Shown here piece by piece: positions 39,387 to 48,715 of a stretch of 64,000 bases of DNA. The DNA is from Bradyrhizobium sp. OK095 (GTDB lineage Bacteria > Pseudomonadota > Alphaproteobacteria > Rhizobiales > Xanthobacteraceae): positions 186,001 to 250,000 of the forward strand of contig NZ_FOBX01000009.1 of assembly GCF_900109945.1 (NCBI RefSeq), in the 5' to 3' direction. The translations under genes were made by a program, and so were the position numbers. The notes beneath the pieces were generated by a model that did not search any database, was not told where the DNA came from, and saw only the letters and a program-made list of their open reading frames with translations. Positions within the stretch are counted from its first letter, which is position 1, and each line of letters begins with the position of its first letter.

Positions 39387-40943
39387 ATGGCCCGCGATTC
39401 GCAAGCCGCCCTCATTGCGCTCAACCGCTTCGGCTTCGGGGCCCGCGGCGGAGCCTCCGGCGATCTCATCAATGCAGCATCCGATCCGCGCGGTTTTGTG
39501 AAGGCGGAGCTCTCCCGCCCCAACGGCGTGCTGCTGGAGGCGCCGGGCCTGCAATCGACGCCGCAACTCGGCCAAGCCGTGTTCGCCTATCAGGACCAGG
39601 TCAAGCAGGCGCGCGAAGCCGCTGCCAAGGCCGGCACGCCGCCGGAAGCGCCGCCACCGCCTGCCGATCAGAAGCCCGGGCCGCGCCGCAATCTCTCTCT
39701 GAATACGGTGGCAACCGAGATCGCCGGCCAGATGGCCGAGGCGAAGCCGGCTGACGCAGCCGCGAAGTCCGAGAGCATGCAGCCCAACACGGCCGCGTCG
39801 CCGGCCGCAAAACCCGTGCCGCAGCCGCTCAACGTGATCCAGAAGACTTTTCGCGCCGAGGCGCTGGCGCGGTTGCAGCGCGCGACGCTGGTCGAGTGCG
39901 GTTTCACCGAGCGCCTGGTCGTATTCTGGTCCAACCATTTCTGCATCTCCGCCAGCAAGGGCGAACTGGCGCGGATCTGGGCCGGCGCGTTCGAGCGCGA
40001 GGCGGTCCGTCCGCACGTGCTTGGCCGTTTCGCCGACATGCTGAAGGCGGTCGAGCAGCATCCGGCGATGCTGTTCTTTCTCGACAATCAGCAATCGCTC
40101 GGCCCGGACTCGCGCGCAGGCCAGAATCGCAAGCGCGGGCTCAACGAAAATCTCGCGCGCGAGATCATGGAGCTGCACACCCTCGGCGTCGGCGGCGGCT
40201 ACACGCAGGAGGACGTCACCTCGCTCGCGCGCATCATCACCGGCTGGACCTTTGCCGGCCGGCAAGGGGGGCTCGGCACGCCCGGCTCCTTCGTCTTCAA
40301 CGCCAACGCGCACCAGCCCGGCCCGCAGCAGCTGCTCGGCAAAACCTACGAGCCGACCGGCCTTGCGCAGGGCGAGGCCGCGCTCGCTGATATCGCGCGC
40401 CATCCGTCGACCGCGAATTTCATCGCCACCAAATTCGTCCGCCACTTTGTCGCCGATGATCCGCCGCCGGCGCTCGTTGCGCGATTGCGCGACATTTTCG
40501 TCAAGACCGATGGTGACCTCAAGGCGCTTGCCACGGCGCTGGTCGATTCCGACGAGGCCTGGAAGGCGCCGCTCACCAAGATGCGCTCGCCTTACGATTT
40601 CGTGGTCGCGAGCGGCCGGCTGCTCGCGCGCGTGCCGGAGGATCCCGGCGGCTACCTCAACAATCTCAATCTGCTGGGACAGCCGTTGTGGTCGCCGGCC
40701 GGTCCCAACGGTTTCCCGGATAGCAGCGCCGCCTGGGCCGCGCCCGAAGGCATCAAGCTGAGGCTCGACATCGCGGCGCAGATGGGCGCGCGGCTCGGGC
40801 CCAACATCGACCCGCTCGACCTCCTGGAATTCGCCGCGGCGGATGCGGCATCCATCGAAACGCGACGGACGATCGAGCGCGCGGAATCGCGGCAGCAGGC
40901 ATTGGCGCTGCTGTTGATGTCGCCGGAAATGCAGAGGAGATGA
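39387..40943 (+). CDS. DUF1800 domain protein
   Basis: 518 residues. The typical motifs are AAANRFGFGA-like ALIALNRFGFGAR at the start, the LVEFWSNHF-type LVVFWSNHFCIS, ENLAREIMELHTLGVGGGYTQEDV and IARGWTF-type ARIITGWTF. A Pro/Ala/Lys-rich insert lies at about 75-135. DUF1800 proteins regularly pair with DUF1501; the activity is unknown. No signal peptide. AAGGA lies before the ATG; the stop overlaps the DUF1501 start. Confidence 0.9.
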   Translation: MARDSQAALIALNRFGFGARGGASGDLINAASDPRGFVKAELSRPNGVLLEAPGLQSTPQLGQAVFAYQDQVKQAREAAAKAGTPPEAPPPPADQKPGPRRNLSLNTVATEIAGQMAEAKPADAAAKSESMQPNTAASPAAKPVPQPLNVIQKTFRAEALARLQRATLVECGFTERLVVFWSNHFCISASKGELARIWAGAFEREAVRPHVLGRFADMLKAVEQHPAMLFFLDNQQSLGPDSRAGQNRKRGLNENLAREIMELHTLGVGGGYTQEDVTSLARIITGWTFAGRQGGLGTPGSFVFNANAHQPGPQQLLGKTYEPTGLAQGEAALADIARHPSTANFIATKFVRHFVADDPPPALVARLRDIFVKTDGDLKALATALVDSDEAWKAPLTKMRSPYDFVVASGRLLARVPEDPGGYLNNLNLLGQPLWSPAGPNGFPDSSAAWAAPEGIKLRLDIAAQMGARLGPNIDPLDLLEFAAADAASIETRRTIERAESRQQALALLLMSPEMQRR

Positions 40944-42163
40944 AGATGATCGACTGCGTCGAGAACCGGCTCCTTACCTCGCGCCGCGGCCTTCTGCTCG
41001 GCGGCGCCTCCTTCGCGGCCTGGGCCTATTTGCCGAAGTTTGCGCGCGCGGCCGAGGGGCGTGATCCCAGATTGATCGTCGTGATCCTGCGCGGCGCACT
41101 TGATGGGCTCTCGACCGTCGCGCCGGTCGGCGACCCCGATTATGCCGGCCTGCACGGCTCGATCGCGCTGACGTCGGACGGTGCGCATCCCGCGATCATG
41201 CTCGACAGCTTCTTCGCGCTGCATCCGGCGATGCCGGAGTTTGCGCGCATGTATCGCGACATGCATGCGGCGGTGGTTCACGCCGTTGCGACGCCCTATC
41301 GCGACCGCTCGCATTTCGACGGCCAGGACGTGCTCGAAAGCGGCTATGCCGGCCCGGGCCGGGTGCAATCGGGCTGGCTCAACCGCGCCCTCGAAGCGCT
41401 GCCGCGCGGTGAGCGCGTGTCCAGTGGACTCGCGGTCGGCCCGACCACGCCGCTGGTGCTGCGTGGCAATGCGCCGACCGTCGGCTGGGCACCGGTCGCG
41501 CTGCCGCAGGCCGATGACGACACCGCGATGCGTCTGGTCGAACTCTATCGTCATCGCGATCCCGCGCTGGCCTCGGCGCTGTCGCAAGGCCTCCAGCTCG
41601 AGAAGGCCGCGAGCGGCGACGACATGAAGCCGAAACCCGGCAATCAGGTTGCGCAGATGCGCCAGGTGGCGCGCGGCGCGGCAAAGCTGATGGCCGCCGA
41701 CGACGGCCCGCGCATCGCCGCGCTCGCCTTCGACGGCTGGGACACGCACGCCAATGAAGGCGGCCCGGTCGGGCGCCTCGCCTTCTTGCTCGGCGGCCTC
41801 GACGGCGCCCTCGCTGAATTCGAAAGCGGTCTCGGCACACGCTGGCGCGACACTGTCGTCGTCGTCGCCACCGAATTCGGCCGCACCGCGCGCATCAACG
41901 GCACCGACGGCACCGATCACGGCACCGGCACCATCGCGCTGCTCGCCGGCGGCGCCGTAAAAGGCGGCCGCGTCATCTCCGACTGGCCGGGCCTCAAGCT
42001 CGCCAACTTGTATGAAGGGCGCGACCTCAAGCCGACAACGGATCTGCGCTCCGTCATCAAGGGCGTGCTGCAAAGCCAGTTCGGGTTGTCCGATCGTGCT
42101 CTAGCGGAGACGGTATTTCCGGACAGCGCGTCAGCGCGGCCGATGAAGGGGCTGGTTACTTAA
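40940..42163 (+). CDS. DUF1501 domain protein with Tat signal
   Basis: 407 residues. The twin-arginine signal is TSRRGLLLGG, with a hydrophobic run and a likely AxA cleavage near 37, so it is exported folded. The core has the DUF1501 (sulfatase-like) motifs DGLSTVAPVGD, HFDGQDVLE and DTHANEGG...ATEFGRTARINGTDGTDHGTG. ATG 40940 overlaps the DUF1800 stop (ATGA), but ATG 40946 has better spacing from GAGG. Its stop abuts the DUF559 element. Confidence 0.9.
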   Translation: MKMIDCVENRLLTSRRGLLLGGASFAAWAYLPKFARAAEGRDPRLIVVILRGALDGLSTVAPVGDPDYAGLHGSIALTSDGAHPAIMLDSFFALHPAMPEFARMYRDMHAAVVHAVATPYRDRSHFDGQDVLESGYAGPGRVQSGWLNRALEALPRGERVSSGLAVGPTTPLVLRGNAPTVGWAPVALPQADDDTAMRLVELYRHRDPALASALSQGLQLEKAASGDDMKPKPGNQVAQMRQVARGAAKLMAADDGPRIAALAFDGWDTHANEGGPVGRLAFLLGGLDGALAEFESGLGTRWRDTVVVVATEFGRTARINGTDGTDHGTGTIALLAGGAVKGGRVISDWPGLKLANLYEGRDLKPTTDLRSVIKGVLQSQFGLSDRALAETVFPDSASARPMKGLVT

Positions 42164-42620
42164 CCTCTCCCCGCTCTTTGCGGGGAGAGGTCGGATCGCG
42201 TAGCGATCCGGGTGAGGGGCAAGGCAATGCGCGGCCACAACGAAAAACCCATCCGAATCGCGCGGCGACTGCGCTCCGATCAGACGGATGCGGAGACGGT
42301 TCTCTGGAATCGCATCCGCAATCGGCGAATCGATGGCAACAAGTTCGTGAGGCAGGAGCCGATCATCGGCTACATCTGCGATTTTGTGTGCCGCGAGAAG
42401 CGGATCGTCGTTGAAGTCGACGGCGGGCAGCACAATGAATCCGCAACAGATGCTATTCGTGATGAACGCTTGGGAGAGAAGGGGTACAAGGTACTTCGTT
42501 TCTGGAACAACGACGTGCTCGGGAATATCGAAGGTGTTCTCACCGTCATTCAGTCCGAACTCGCGGAGGCAGCCCCTCACCCCACCCTCTCCCCGTAAGA
42601 ACGGGGCGAGGGAGTGAGAG
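42163..42620. mobile_element. Small element with hairpin ends carrying a DUF559 gene
   Basis: Left end: CCTCTCCCCG, a short loop and CGGGGAGAGG, then GGTGAGGGGC. The right end has the same parts in inverted order (CCCCTCACCCCACCC, then CTCCCC, loop, GGGGCGAGGG). The inner gene spans most of the unit. Two units with the same ends and short internal remnants lie at 51589-51780 and 56430-56634. The left end starts on the stop codon of the DUF1501 gene. Mobility is inferred. Confidence 0.65.
42227..42598 (+). CDS. DUF559 endonuclease-like protein inside the repeat element
   Basis: 123 residues starting MRGHNEKPIRIARRLRSDQT. The DUF559 (Vsr-type nuclease-like) core is seen: AETVLWNRIRNRRIDGNKFVRQ at the start and GYICDFVC...IVVEVDGGQHNES, with an Asp, Glu and the GQH motif expected in PD-(D/E)xK-type nucleases. 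The final AAPHPTLSP is read out of the right-hand hairpin. Start 42227 has AAGGC upstream. Cutting activity is inferred. Confidence 0.8.
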   Translation: MRGHNEKPIRIARRLRSDQTDAETVLWNRIRNRRIDGNKFVRQEPIIGYICDFVCREKRIVVEVDGGQHNESATDAIRDERLGEKGYKVLRFWNNDVLGNIEGVLTVIQSELAEAAPHPTLSP

Positions 42621-42656
42621 GACGGAGCGTCCCTTACATCAGGAGAGACCACCCCC

Positions 42657-42980
42657 ATGTACATCGCCATGAACCGCTTCCGCGTCGCCAAGGGCTCTGA
42701 GACGGCCTTCGAGCAGGTCTGGCTCACCCGCGACACGCATTTGGACAAGGTGCCGGGCTTCGTCGAATTCCATCTGTTGCGCGGTCCCGAGCTCGAAGAC
42801 CACACGCTTTACGCCTCGCACACGATCTGGGCGAACCACGCCGCGTTCGAGGCCTGGACCAAATCCGATGCATTCCGCGCGGCGCATGCGCGGGCCGGGG
42901 ATCACAAGCCGTCCTATCTCGGCCATCCGCAATTTGAAGGCTTCGAGGTGATCCAGACCGTTGGCGGCGGCGCGAAGTAG
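42657..42980 (+). CDS. Antibiotic biosynthesis monooxygenase-fold protein, possible IsdG-like heme oxygenase
   Basis: 107 residues of the ABM ferredoxin-like fold: MYIAMNRFRVAKGSETAFEQVW, then GFVEFHLLRGP and the WANHAAFEAWTKS segment. The Asn, Trp and His in these places resemble the IsdG/HmuQ heme-degrading enzymes known in Bradyrhizobium, but no heme gene is nearby, so a general monooxygenase is also possible. Confidence 0.78.
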   Translation: MYIAMNRFRVAKGSETAFEQVWLTRDTHLDKVPGFVEFHLLRGPELEDHTLYASHTIWANHAAFEAWTKSDAFRAAHARAGDHKPSYLGHPQFEGFEVIQTVGGGAK

Positions 42981-42996
42981 CGCCGCGCCGCAAAGA

Positions 42997-43938
42997 TCAG
43001 CCCTGCGTGATCTTGTCGATCTCCGCCATCTCTTCCGCGCTGAGCTTCCACGCGATCGCCTTGACGTTCTGCTCGATCTGCTCGGCGCGGGTGGCACCCG
43101 CAATCACGCTCGACACTTGCGGGCGCGCGGCGAGCCAGGAGAAGGCGAGCTCGAGCATGGAATGGCCGCGCGCGGTCGCGAAGGCCTGAAGCTTCTCGAC
43201 GATTGCCTCGTTGCGCGGCGTGACGTAGCGGTCGCGCAGTCGCTGAGTTTGGCCGAAGCGGGTGTCACCGGGCGCGGCCTCACCCTTTTTGTACTTGCCG
43301 GTCAGAAGTCCGCTCGCGAGCGGGAAGAACGGCAGCAGGCCGAGCTTGTATTCCGTTGCTGCCGGCAACAGGTCCTTCTCGATGTCGCGCACGACGAGGG
43401 AATATTCGTCCTGGCAGGAGACGAAGCGGCTGACATTCATCGCGCGTGCGACGTACTCGGCTTCGGCGATGCGCCAGGCCGGAAAGTTCGAATTGCCGAT
43501 GTAGCGCACTTTGCCCTGGCGGACGAGATCGTCGAGCGCGCGCAGGCTCTCCTCGATCGGCGTCAGCGGATCGTAATCGTGCTGCTGGTAGAGATCGATG
43601 TAATCGGTCTTCAGCCGCTTCAGGCTCGCTTCCACGGCGTTGAAGATGTAGCGGCGCGAGGCGCCCTGCTTGGTGCCGTCCTCCGCCATGGGCTTGGAGT
43701 ATTTCGACGCCAGCACGATGTCCTTGCGGCGATCGCCCAGCACGGCACCGAGCACGTTTTCCGAGCCGCCCATGTTCGAATAGATGTCGGCGGTGTCGAA
43801 CAGCGTAATGCCGAGATCGAGCGCGCGATGGATCACCTTGCGCGAGGCCTCGAGGTCGATGCGCTGGCCAAAATTGTTGCAGCCGAGCCCGACCGCAGAC
43901 ACGCGCAGGCCGGAGGCGCCGAGATTACGAATTTCCAT
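42997..43938 (-). CDS. Aldo/keto reductase
   Basis: 313 residues, TIM barrel using NADPH. The catalytic Asp and Tyr are in LFDTADIYSNMGGSEN, with a Lys in DIVLASKYSK and His in YQQHDYD. Cofactor-binding GNSNFPAWRIAEAEY and the later SVIAGATRAEQIEQN are present. The physiological carbonyl is unknown. Start MEIRNLG at 43938 with AGGACC upstream. Confidence 0.93.
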   Translation of the reverse strand: MEIRNLGASGLRVSAVGLGCNNFGQRIDLEASRKVIHRALDLGITLFDTADIYSNMGGSENVLGAVLGDRRKDIVLASKYSKPMAEDGTKQGASRRYIFNAVEASLKRLKTDYIDLYQQHDYDPLTPIEESLRALDDLVRQGKVRYIGNSNFPAWRIAEAEYVARAMNVSRFVSCQDEYSLVVRDIEKDLLPAATEYKLGLLPFFPLASGLLTGKYKKGEAAPGDTRFGQTQRLRDRYVTPRNEAIVEKLQAFATARGHSMLELAFSWLAARPQVSSVIAGATRAEQIEQNVKAIAWKLSAEEMAEIDKITQG

Positions 43939-44199
43939 GGGAGGTCCTGTCAGGAGAAAGCAGCGGCCCATTGTGACCGCCGTGCAACGCTGCGGCAAGC
44001 TGCCGGCTGCGGTGCTGCCATGCAGGCGTAAGCAGTGCGCAAAAAAATGCGGCCCCTGTCAGACGCGGCGACTGACGGGGACCGCTTTGGGGCGCTTGAT
44101 CGGTGACGGGGGCCCTGATCAGACGCAGCTGCAACTTAATCCCGGTGTGTTACGCGCCGGTGACAGGCGGAGTTATCCACAGGTCCCGAGGCCGCCGGA

Positions 44200-44655
44200 T
44201 CAGAAGATCTTGCGATAGACGATGAAGCCCGAGCGTTCCGCGACCTTGTCGTACAGGCTCTGCGCCGTGACGTTGGTCTCGTGCGTCTGCCAATAGACAC
44301 GCGGTGATCCCGCTGACTTTGCACGCTCGTAGACGCCGTGGATCAGCGCCGAGCCGACACCCTTGCCGCGCGCGGCCTCGCTTGTGAACAAATCCTGCAA
44401 ATAGCAGGACGGCTCGATCGCGGTGGTGCTGCGATGGAACAGATAGTTTGTCATGCCGAGCAGCTTGCCGTCGCTCTCGGCGACCAACCCGTGCACGGGC
44501 TCATAGGCATCGAAGAAGCGTTGCCACGTCTCCTTCGTGATCTCCAGTGCGAGCGCAGTCGGGCCGGAGCGGCCGTAGAAGGCGTTGTAGCCGTCCCACA
44601 GCGGCAGCCATTGATCGTAATCCTGCCGTGCGACGGAGCGAATGGTGAGCGACAT
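44200..44655 (-). CDS. GNAT family N-acetyltransferase
   Basis: 151 residues. The acetyl-CoA-binding motif A is in LQDLFTSEAARGKGVGSALIHGV (Q/RxxGxG/A), with a GNAT beta-bulge. The substrate is unknown. The start MSLTIRSVARQ at 44655 was preferred because GGGAAG is seven bases before it; an ATG ten residues upstream is also possible. Confidence 0.88.
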   Translation of the reverse strand: MSLTIRSVARQDYDQWLPLWDGYNAFYGRSGPTALALEITKETWQRFFDAYEPVHGLVAESDGKLLGMTNYLFHRSTTAIEPSCYLQDLFTSEAARGKGVGSALIHGVYERAKSAGSPRVYWQTHETNVTAQSLYDKVAERSGFIVYRKIF

Positions 44656-44715
44656 GTGAACTTCCCGCGATGAAGCGTCCTTCATACGTGATGATGGGCG
44701 TGCTGATCAATCGCG

Positions 44716-45525
44716 CTACTCCGCAACGCGCAGATACCGGATCAGCTTGCGGTTCGCGGGATCGCGCAGCGAGCGGTAGTAGTCGGCTCGCGCCGGCGCG
44801 TCGGTGTGGCGTACGAGGTCGGTGACCGGCGTGTAGCTCAGCATGCGGCCGCCGTCAGGCAGCACGGCGCAGACGAAGCGCAGGACCTCGCCGCTGCGCA
44901 AGCTGATGTTGATCGGCGTGGCATCGCCGATCCGCACCATCTCCATGCGCTGCGCGATGAAGGTGCCGAGCTCGTCCTCCGGCAACTCGAACGCGCCGGT
45001 GTCGCGGCCGTGATACATCAGCGCGACGAAGGGCGGCTTGCCGTCGGCCATCTCGTCCGGCAGCGCAAAATAATCGCGGAAGGCGCGGTTGATGAATTCG
45101 GCGCGGGTCTCGGCATCGAGCAGCACGATGCCGATATCGACCTGGTCGAGCGCCGCCGACAGCCGCGCGGCGGTGGCGTGGCTTTGGCGCTCAGTGGCAA
45201 ACGTGCCGAGCAGCCGCTCGCGCATCAGGCCGGTGATCGCTGCGGTGCCAGCTGCTGTTGCGGCCAGCAGGCCGAGCCGCACCAGGTCTGCAGGCGCAAA
45301 AGCAACACCGCGGTGGTTGAGAAAGAACAGCGCGGCGCAGATCACCGCGAGGCCCGCGGTGATCATGGCGGAGCCGAAACCCGACAGTGCTCCGGCGAGA
45401 GCAACGATGCAGACAAGCAGCGGCGCAGGCGAGGGGACGGGGACGGAGCGATCGAGCAGGATCGCCAGCAGCGTCATCGCTACTGTCAGCACGGGACCGC
45501 AGATCGCACGCCATCCGAACCGCAT
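44716..45525 (-). CDS. Membrane PAS-domain protein without output domain
   Basis: 269 residues. About four membrane helices (6-100) are followed by a PAS domain (about 120-245, with DQVDIGIVLLDAETRAEFINRAF). There is no kinase, GGDEF or methyl-accepting output domain; it ends soon after the PAS fold. It may be a sensor partner of another protein, or a degraded receptor. Confidence 0.8.
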   Translation of the reverse strand: MRFGWRAICGPVLTVAMTLLAILLDRSVPVPSPAPLLVCIVALAGALSGFGSAMITAGLAVICAALFFLNHRGVAFAPADLVRLGLLAATAAGTAAITGLMRERLLGTFATERQSHATAARLSAALDQVDIGIVLLDAETRAEFINRAFRDYFALPDEMADGKPPFVALMYHGRDTGAFELPEDELGTFIAQRMEMVRIGDATPINISLRSGEVLRFVCAVLPDGGRMLSYTPVTDLVRHTDAPARADYYRSLRDPANRKLIRYLRVAE

Positions 45526-45654
45526 GGGCCTGTCTCGTTCCTCCCCGAACGAGGTAAGGCCGCAACACTGGCTGATTGTTTTGATGGCGCAGTGCGAAAT
45601 CGTGCGGCGCGCTTAAGCGGCACTTGCGACGGCTCGCAAAGCTTTCGGATGATT

Positions 45655-45813
45655 TTAGACCAAATGCACGTGCCCGACGCGCTGTTGCAACGACGGCGCA
45701 TTCAGCGTGGACGTCCCCGGGCTCTTGCGCACGCCGGTGAAAATCAACAGCGATGCCGCGACCAGGATGGCCGCAGTCAGGGTGATTGCAACGATGACCA
45801 CAGGCGATTTCAT
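45655..45813 (-). CDS. Small single-pass membrane protein
   Basis: 52 residues starting MKSPVVIVAI, with one hydrophobic helix (about 5-27) and a polar tail ending VGHVHLV. GGGACAT precedes the ATG at 45813. No family recognised. Confidence 0.5.
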   Translation of the reverse strand: MKSPVVIVAITLTAAILVAASLLIFTGVRKSPGTSTLNAPSLQQRVGHVHLV

Positions 45814-45886
45814 CGATGTCCCGTCGCGATGCCATCAGGCGCGGGCCGCGCGGCACCTTGAAGGCAGGTCCAGGATGAAACGGGGA

Positions 45887-46063
45887 TCAGACCGGCAGAC
45901 CCATCGCCATGGTCGCCTTGGTCGACAGCACTGTCAGGGTGACGATCAGGCACAGCGAGATCGCGGCGACGGCGAGCGAAGCCGCGACCGCATGGGTCAG
46001 CCGGGAAGACGAAACGGTATCGGTTTGGCCCTGAAAGCCTGCCGTGCCGGACGCCCGAATCAT
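45887..46063 (-). CDS. Small single-pass membrane protein
   Basis: 58 residues starting MIRASGTAGFQ, with one membrane helix (about 25-48, VAASLAVAAISLCLIVTLTV) and the end MAMGLPV. No strong ribosome site. It is co-directional with the small gene at 45655. Confidence 0.45.
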   Translation of the reverse strand: MIRASGTAGFQGQTDTVSSSRLTHAVAASLAVAAISLCLIVTLTVLSTKATMAMGLPV

Positions 46064-46217
46064 GGTCTAAATCCTTCAACGTGCGAGCGAATCACCCGCG
46101 ACGCCGAACAATTTCGCTGTCGCAACCGGCAATATTGCGGCGGCTCCCGCGGTGAAAATGGCGGGATTTGGGCAAAGGTTAACGATATGCCCGCTAATCC
46201 TTAACGCCGGCCCGCTT

Positions 46218-46868
46218 TCAGGCCCCTGCCGCGATGCTGGCGGGGTCGTCGACCTCGGCCGGCCGCCAGTCCATCGCCACGAAGCCGGGGGCGGCTTCGA
46301 CGCGCTTCAGCCAGTCCCGGATTGCCGGGAAGGCCTGGAGGTCGAAGTCGCAGCGGTCGGCGACGTGGGTATAGCCGTAGAGCGCGATGTCGGCGACCGT
46401 GAGCTGGCGGGCGGCGAAATAGGAATTGGTCTTGAGGTGGTTTTCCATCACCTGGAGCGCGCCATAGCCGCGCTCCATCCAGTCCTCGAGCGCGTGGGTC
46501 TGCAGGTCGCGGCCGCCCTTGACCAGCGACAGCCAGAAATAGGCGGCGCCGATGTTCGGCTCGAGCGCGTGCTGCTCGAAGAACATCCATTGCAGCGCCT
46601 CGGCGCGATCGATACGGTTCTCCGGCGCGAGCGGCGTGCCGACCGCGACGTACCAGAGGATGGCGTTGGACTCGGCGAGAAAGCGGTCAGCGCCGACCTC
46701 GAGCAGCGGCACCTGGCCCGACGGGTTCTTGGACAGGAAGTCCGGCGTCCGGCTTTCGCCGCGCAGAATGTCCACCTCGACGGCTTCGTAAGGCAAGTTC
46801 AACAGCGCCAGCGCAAGGCGGACCTTGTAGCTGTTGCCGGAGCGTTGCATCGAATAGAGCTTGTACAT
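46218..46868 (-). CDS. Glutathione S-transferase family protein
   Basis: 216 residues. An N-terminal thioredoxin-like domain with MYKLYSMQRSGNSYKVR, the NPSGQVPLLE cis-proline and ESNAI glutathione-binding sites; an all-helical C-terminal domain. Ser10 or Ser13 is the likely active-site hydroxyl. Similar in layout to the GST at 63347. Confidence 0.9.
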   Translation of the reverse strand: MYKLYSMQRSGNSYKVRLALALLNLPYEAVEVDILRGESRTPDFLSKNPSGQVPLLEVGADRFLAESNAILWYVAVGTPLAPENRIDRAEALQWMFFEQHALEPNIGAAYFWLSLVKGGRDLQTHALEDWMERGYGALQVMENHLKTNSYFAARQLTVADIALYGYTHVADRCDFDLQAFPAIRDWLKRVEAAPGFVAMDWRPAEVDDPASIAAGA

Positions 46869-47408
46869 TCTGAGAGTTCGGATTCCGAGTACGGGAAGGC
46901 GCGGCGCTTGTTGCCCCGCAACGCGGCTAAACAATGATGCCGATGCGAATCCGCCGCAAGGGCCGGCCAATAGAAAAACTCGAAAACCCTACCGCACTGC
47001 AATGCGGCGGAAGATCATTTCCACACGACGACGCAAATCAGATCACGGTTGCGTTAGCATGTGGACGTATCGCGCGGTGCATTGGTGCGAGACGATTGAG
47101 CGTCGGCGATTGCTGTCGGCGCTGATCATCCGAGGCTGCTTCCAGCGTCAGCCTGCGGTCAGTGTTGTGGCGGCGCGAACGGCCCAGAATTGCTCCGAGG
47201 ACAAGCCTTGCCGGATATGAGGAGTTTGCGGGGCAAAGTTGCGGAAAATTGCTAAGAATCCAGCCTTGAAACGCTCCAAATCCCGTAAACTTTTGCGAGA
47301 TCGGGCTGAAGTTTCTTGCGGTGCAGCGGCTCACGTTTTAGGGTGTCGCCATTCCCACAATCGGAGTCGTGAGGCCAAAGGGTTCACGACGCTTGTCAGG
47401 AGATGACG
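46869..47408. other. Long intergenic stretch upstream of aatA
   Basis: 540 bp between divergent GST and aatA genes. Several short open frames are present, but none has both a ribosome site and a recognisable protein. No copy of the window's repeat families was seen. The part from about 47220 is AT-richer, as expected for promoters. Confidence 0.5.
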
Positions 47409-48611
47409 ATGCCCTTCCTTGCCGCTGCGCTCGACCGTGTGAAGCCGTCCGCAACCATCGCGGTCACGGATAAAGCACGCGCGCTGAAAGCGGCGGGCCG
47501 CAACGTCATCGGTCTCGGTGCCGGCGAGCCCGACTTCGACACGCCCGCCAACATCAAGCTGGCCGCGATCCACGCCATTGAAGCCGGCAAGACCAAGTAC
47601 ACCGCGGTCGACGGCATCCCCGAGCTGAAGGAAGCCATCATCGCGAAGTTTCAGCGCGAGAACGGCGTGGTCTACAAGCCGAACCAGATCATCGTCGGCA
47701 CCGGCGGCAAGCAGGTGCTCTACAACGCGCTGATGGCGACCATCAATCCGGGCGACGAGGTGATCATCCCCGCGCCGTACTGGGTCAGCTACCCCGAGAT
47801 GGTGGCGCTCGCCGGTGGCGAGCCGGTGCCGGTGGTCTGCACCGCCGCGGCCGGCTTCAAGCTCCAGGCTGACGCGCTCGAGCGCGCGATCACGCCGAAG
47901 ACCAAATGGGTCATCCTGTGCTCGCCGTCGAACCCGACCGGCGCGGCCTATACCCGTTCTGAACTGAAGGCGCTCACCGACGTGCTGGTCAAGCATCCGC
48001 ATGTCTGGGTGATGACCGACGACATGTACGAGCACCTCGTCTATGACGACTTCCAGTTCACCACCGTCGCGCAGGTCGAGCCGAAACTCTACGACCGCAC
48101 GCTGACCGTGAACGGGGTGTCGAAGGCCTATTGCATGACCGGCTGGCGCATCGGCTACGCCGGTGGTCCCGCGCAGCTGATCAAGGCGATGTCGACCATC
48201 CAGTCGCAGTCGACCTCGAACCCGTCGTCGATCGCGCAGTGGGCTGCTGTCGAAGCGCTGAACGGTCCGCAGGATTTCATCCCCGCCAACAACAAGGTGT
48301 TCAAGGAGCGCCGCGACCTCGTCGTCTCCATGCTCAACCAGGCCAAGGGCATCGAGTGCCCGCGTCCCGAGGGTGCGTTCTACGTCTATCCGTCCTGCGC
48401 CGGCACGATCGGCAAGACCGCGCCGTCCGGCAAGGTGATCGACAATGACGAGACCTTCGTCACCGAGCTGCTGGAGACCGAAGGCGTCGCCGTGGTGCAG
48501 GGGTCGGCGTTCGGCCTCGGCCCGGCGTTCCGCATCTCCTACGCGACCAAGACCTCGGACCTCGAAGAGGCCTGCAAGCGCATCCAGCGCTTCTGCGGTA
48601 ATTTGCGGTAA
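47409..48611 (+). CDS. aatA: Aspartate aminotransferase, class I/II
   Basis: 400 residues. A PLP-dependent enzyme moving an amino group between aspartate and 2-oxoglutarate. PLP Lys239 is in NGVSKAYCMTGWRIGYAG; GTGGKQVLYNAL and SPSNPTGAAY are also diagnostic. CAGGAG lies six bases before the ATG at 47409; ATG 47403 directly follows that site and is less likely. A strong terminator follows. Confidence 0.93.
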   Translation: MPFLAAALDRVKPSATIAVTDKARALKAAGRNVIGLGAGEPDFDTPANIKLAAIHAIEAGKTKYTAVDGIPELKEAIIAKFQRENGVVYKPNQIIVGTGGKQVLYNALMATINPGDEVIIPAPYWVSYPEMVALAGGEPVPVVCTAAAGFKLQADALERAITPKTKWVILCSPSNPTGAAYTRSELKALTDVLVKHPHVWVMTDDMYEHLVYDDFQFTTVAQVEPKLYDRTLTVNGVSKAYCMTGWRIGYAGGPAQLIKAMSTIQSQSTSNPSSIAQWAAVEALNGPQDFIPANNKVFKERRDLVVSMLNQAKGIECPRPEGAFYVYPSCAGTIGKTAPSGKVIDNDETFVTELLETEGVAVVQGSAFGLGPAFRISYATKTSDLEEACKRIQRFCGNLR

Positions 48612-48635
48612 GCTTCTCGCGACAGTGCAAATTGG

Positions 48636-48664
48636 AAAGGCCCGCTTCGTGCGGGCCTTTTTTT
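48636..48664 (+). terminator. Rho-independent terminator of aatA
   Basis: AAAGGCCCGC (48636-48645), loop TTCGT, GCGGGCCTTT (48651-48660), then TTTT: a perfect 10-bp stem with a T-run, 25 bp after the aatA stop. Confidence 0.92.
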
Positions 48665-48715
48665 GTTTGTGCTTCGGCAGGACCGAGTCGGATGGACGTT
48701 TGACCGGTCTGGCTT

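Noticed and set aside
46861..47220. A 119-codon frame upstream of aatA
   Set aside because: Starts inside the GST 5' region, unusual Arg/Ser/Cys content, no ribosome site.
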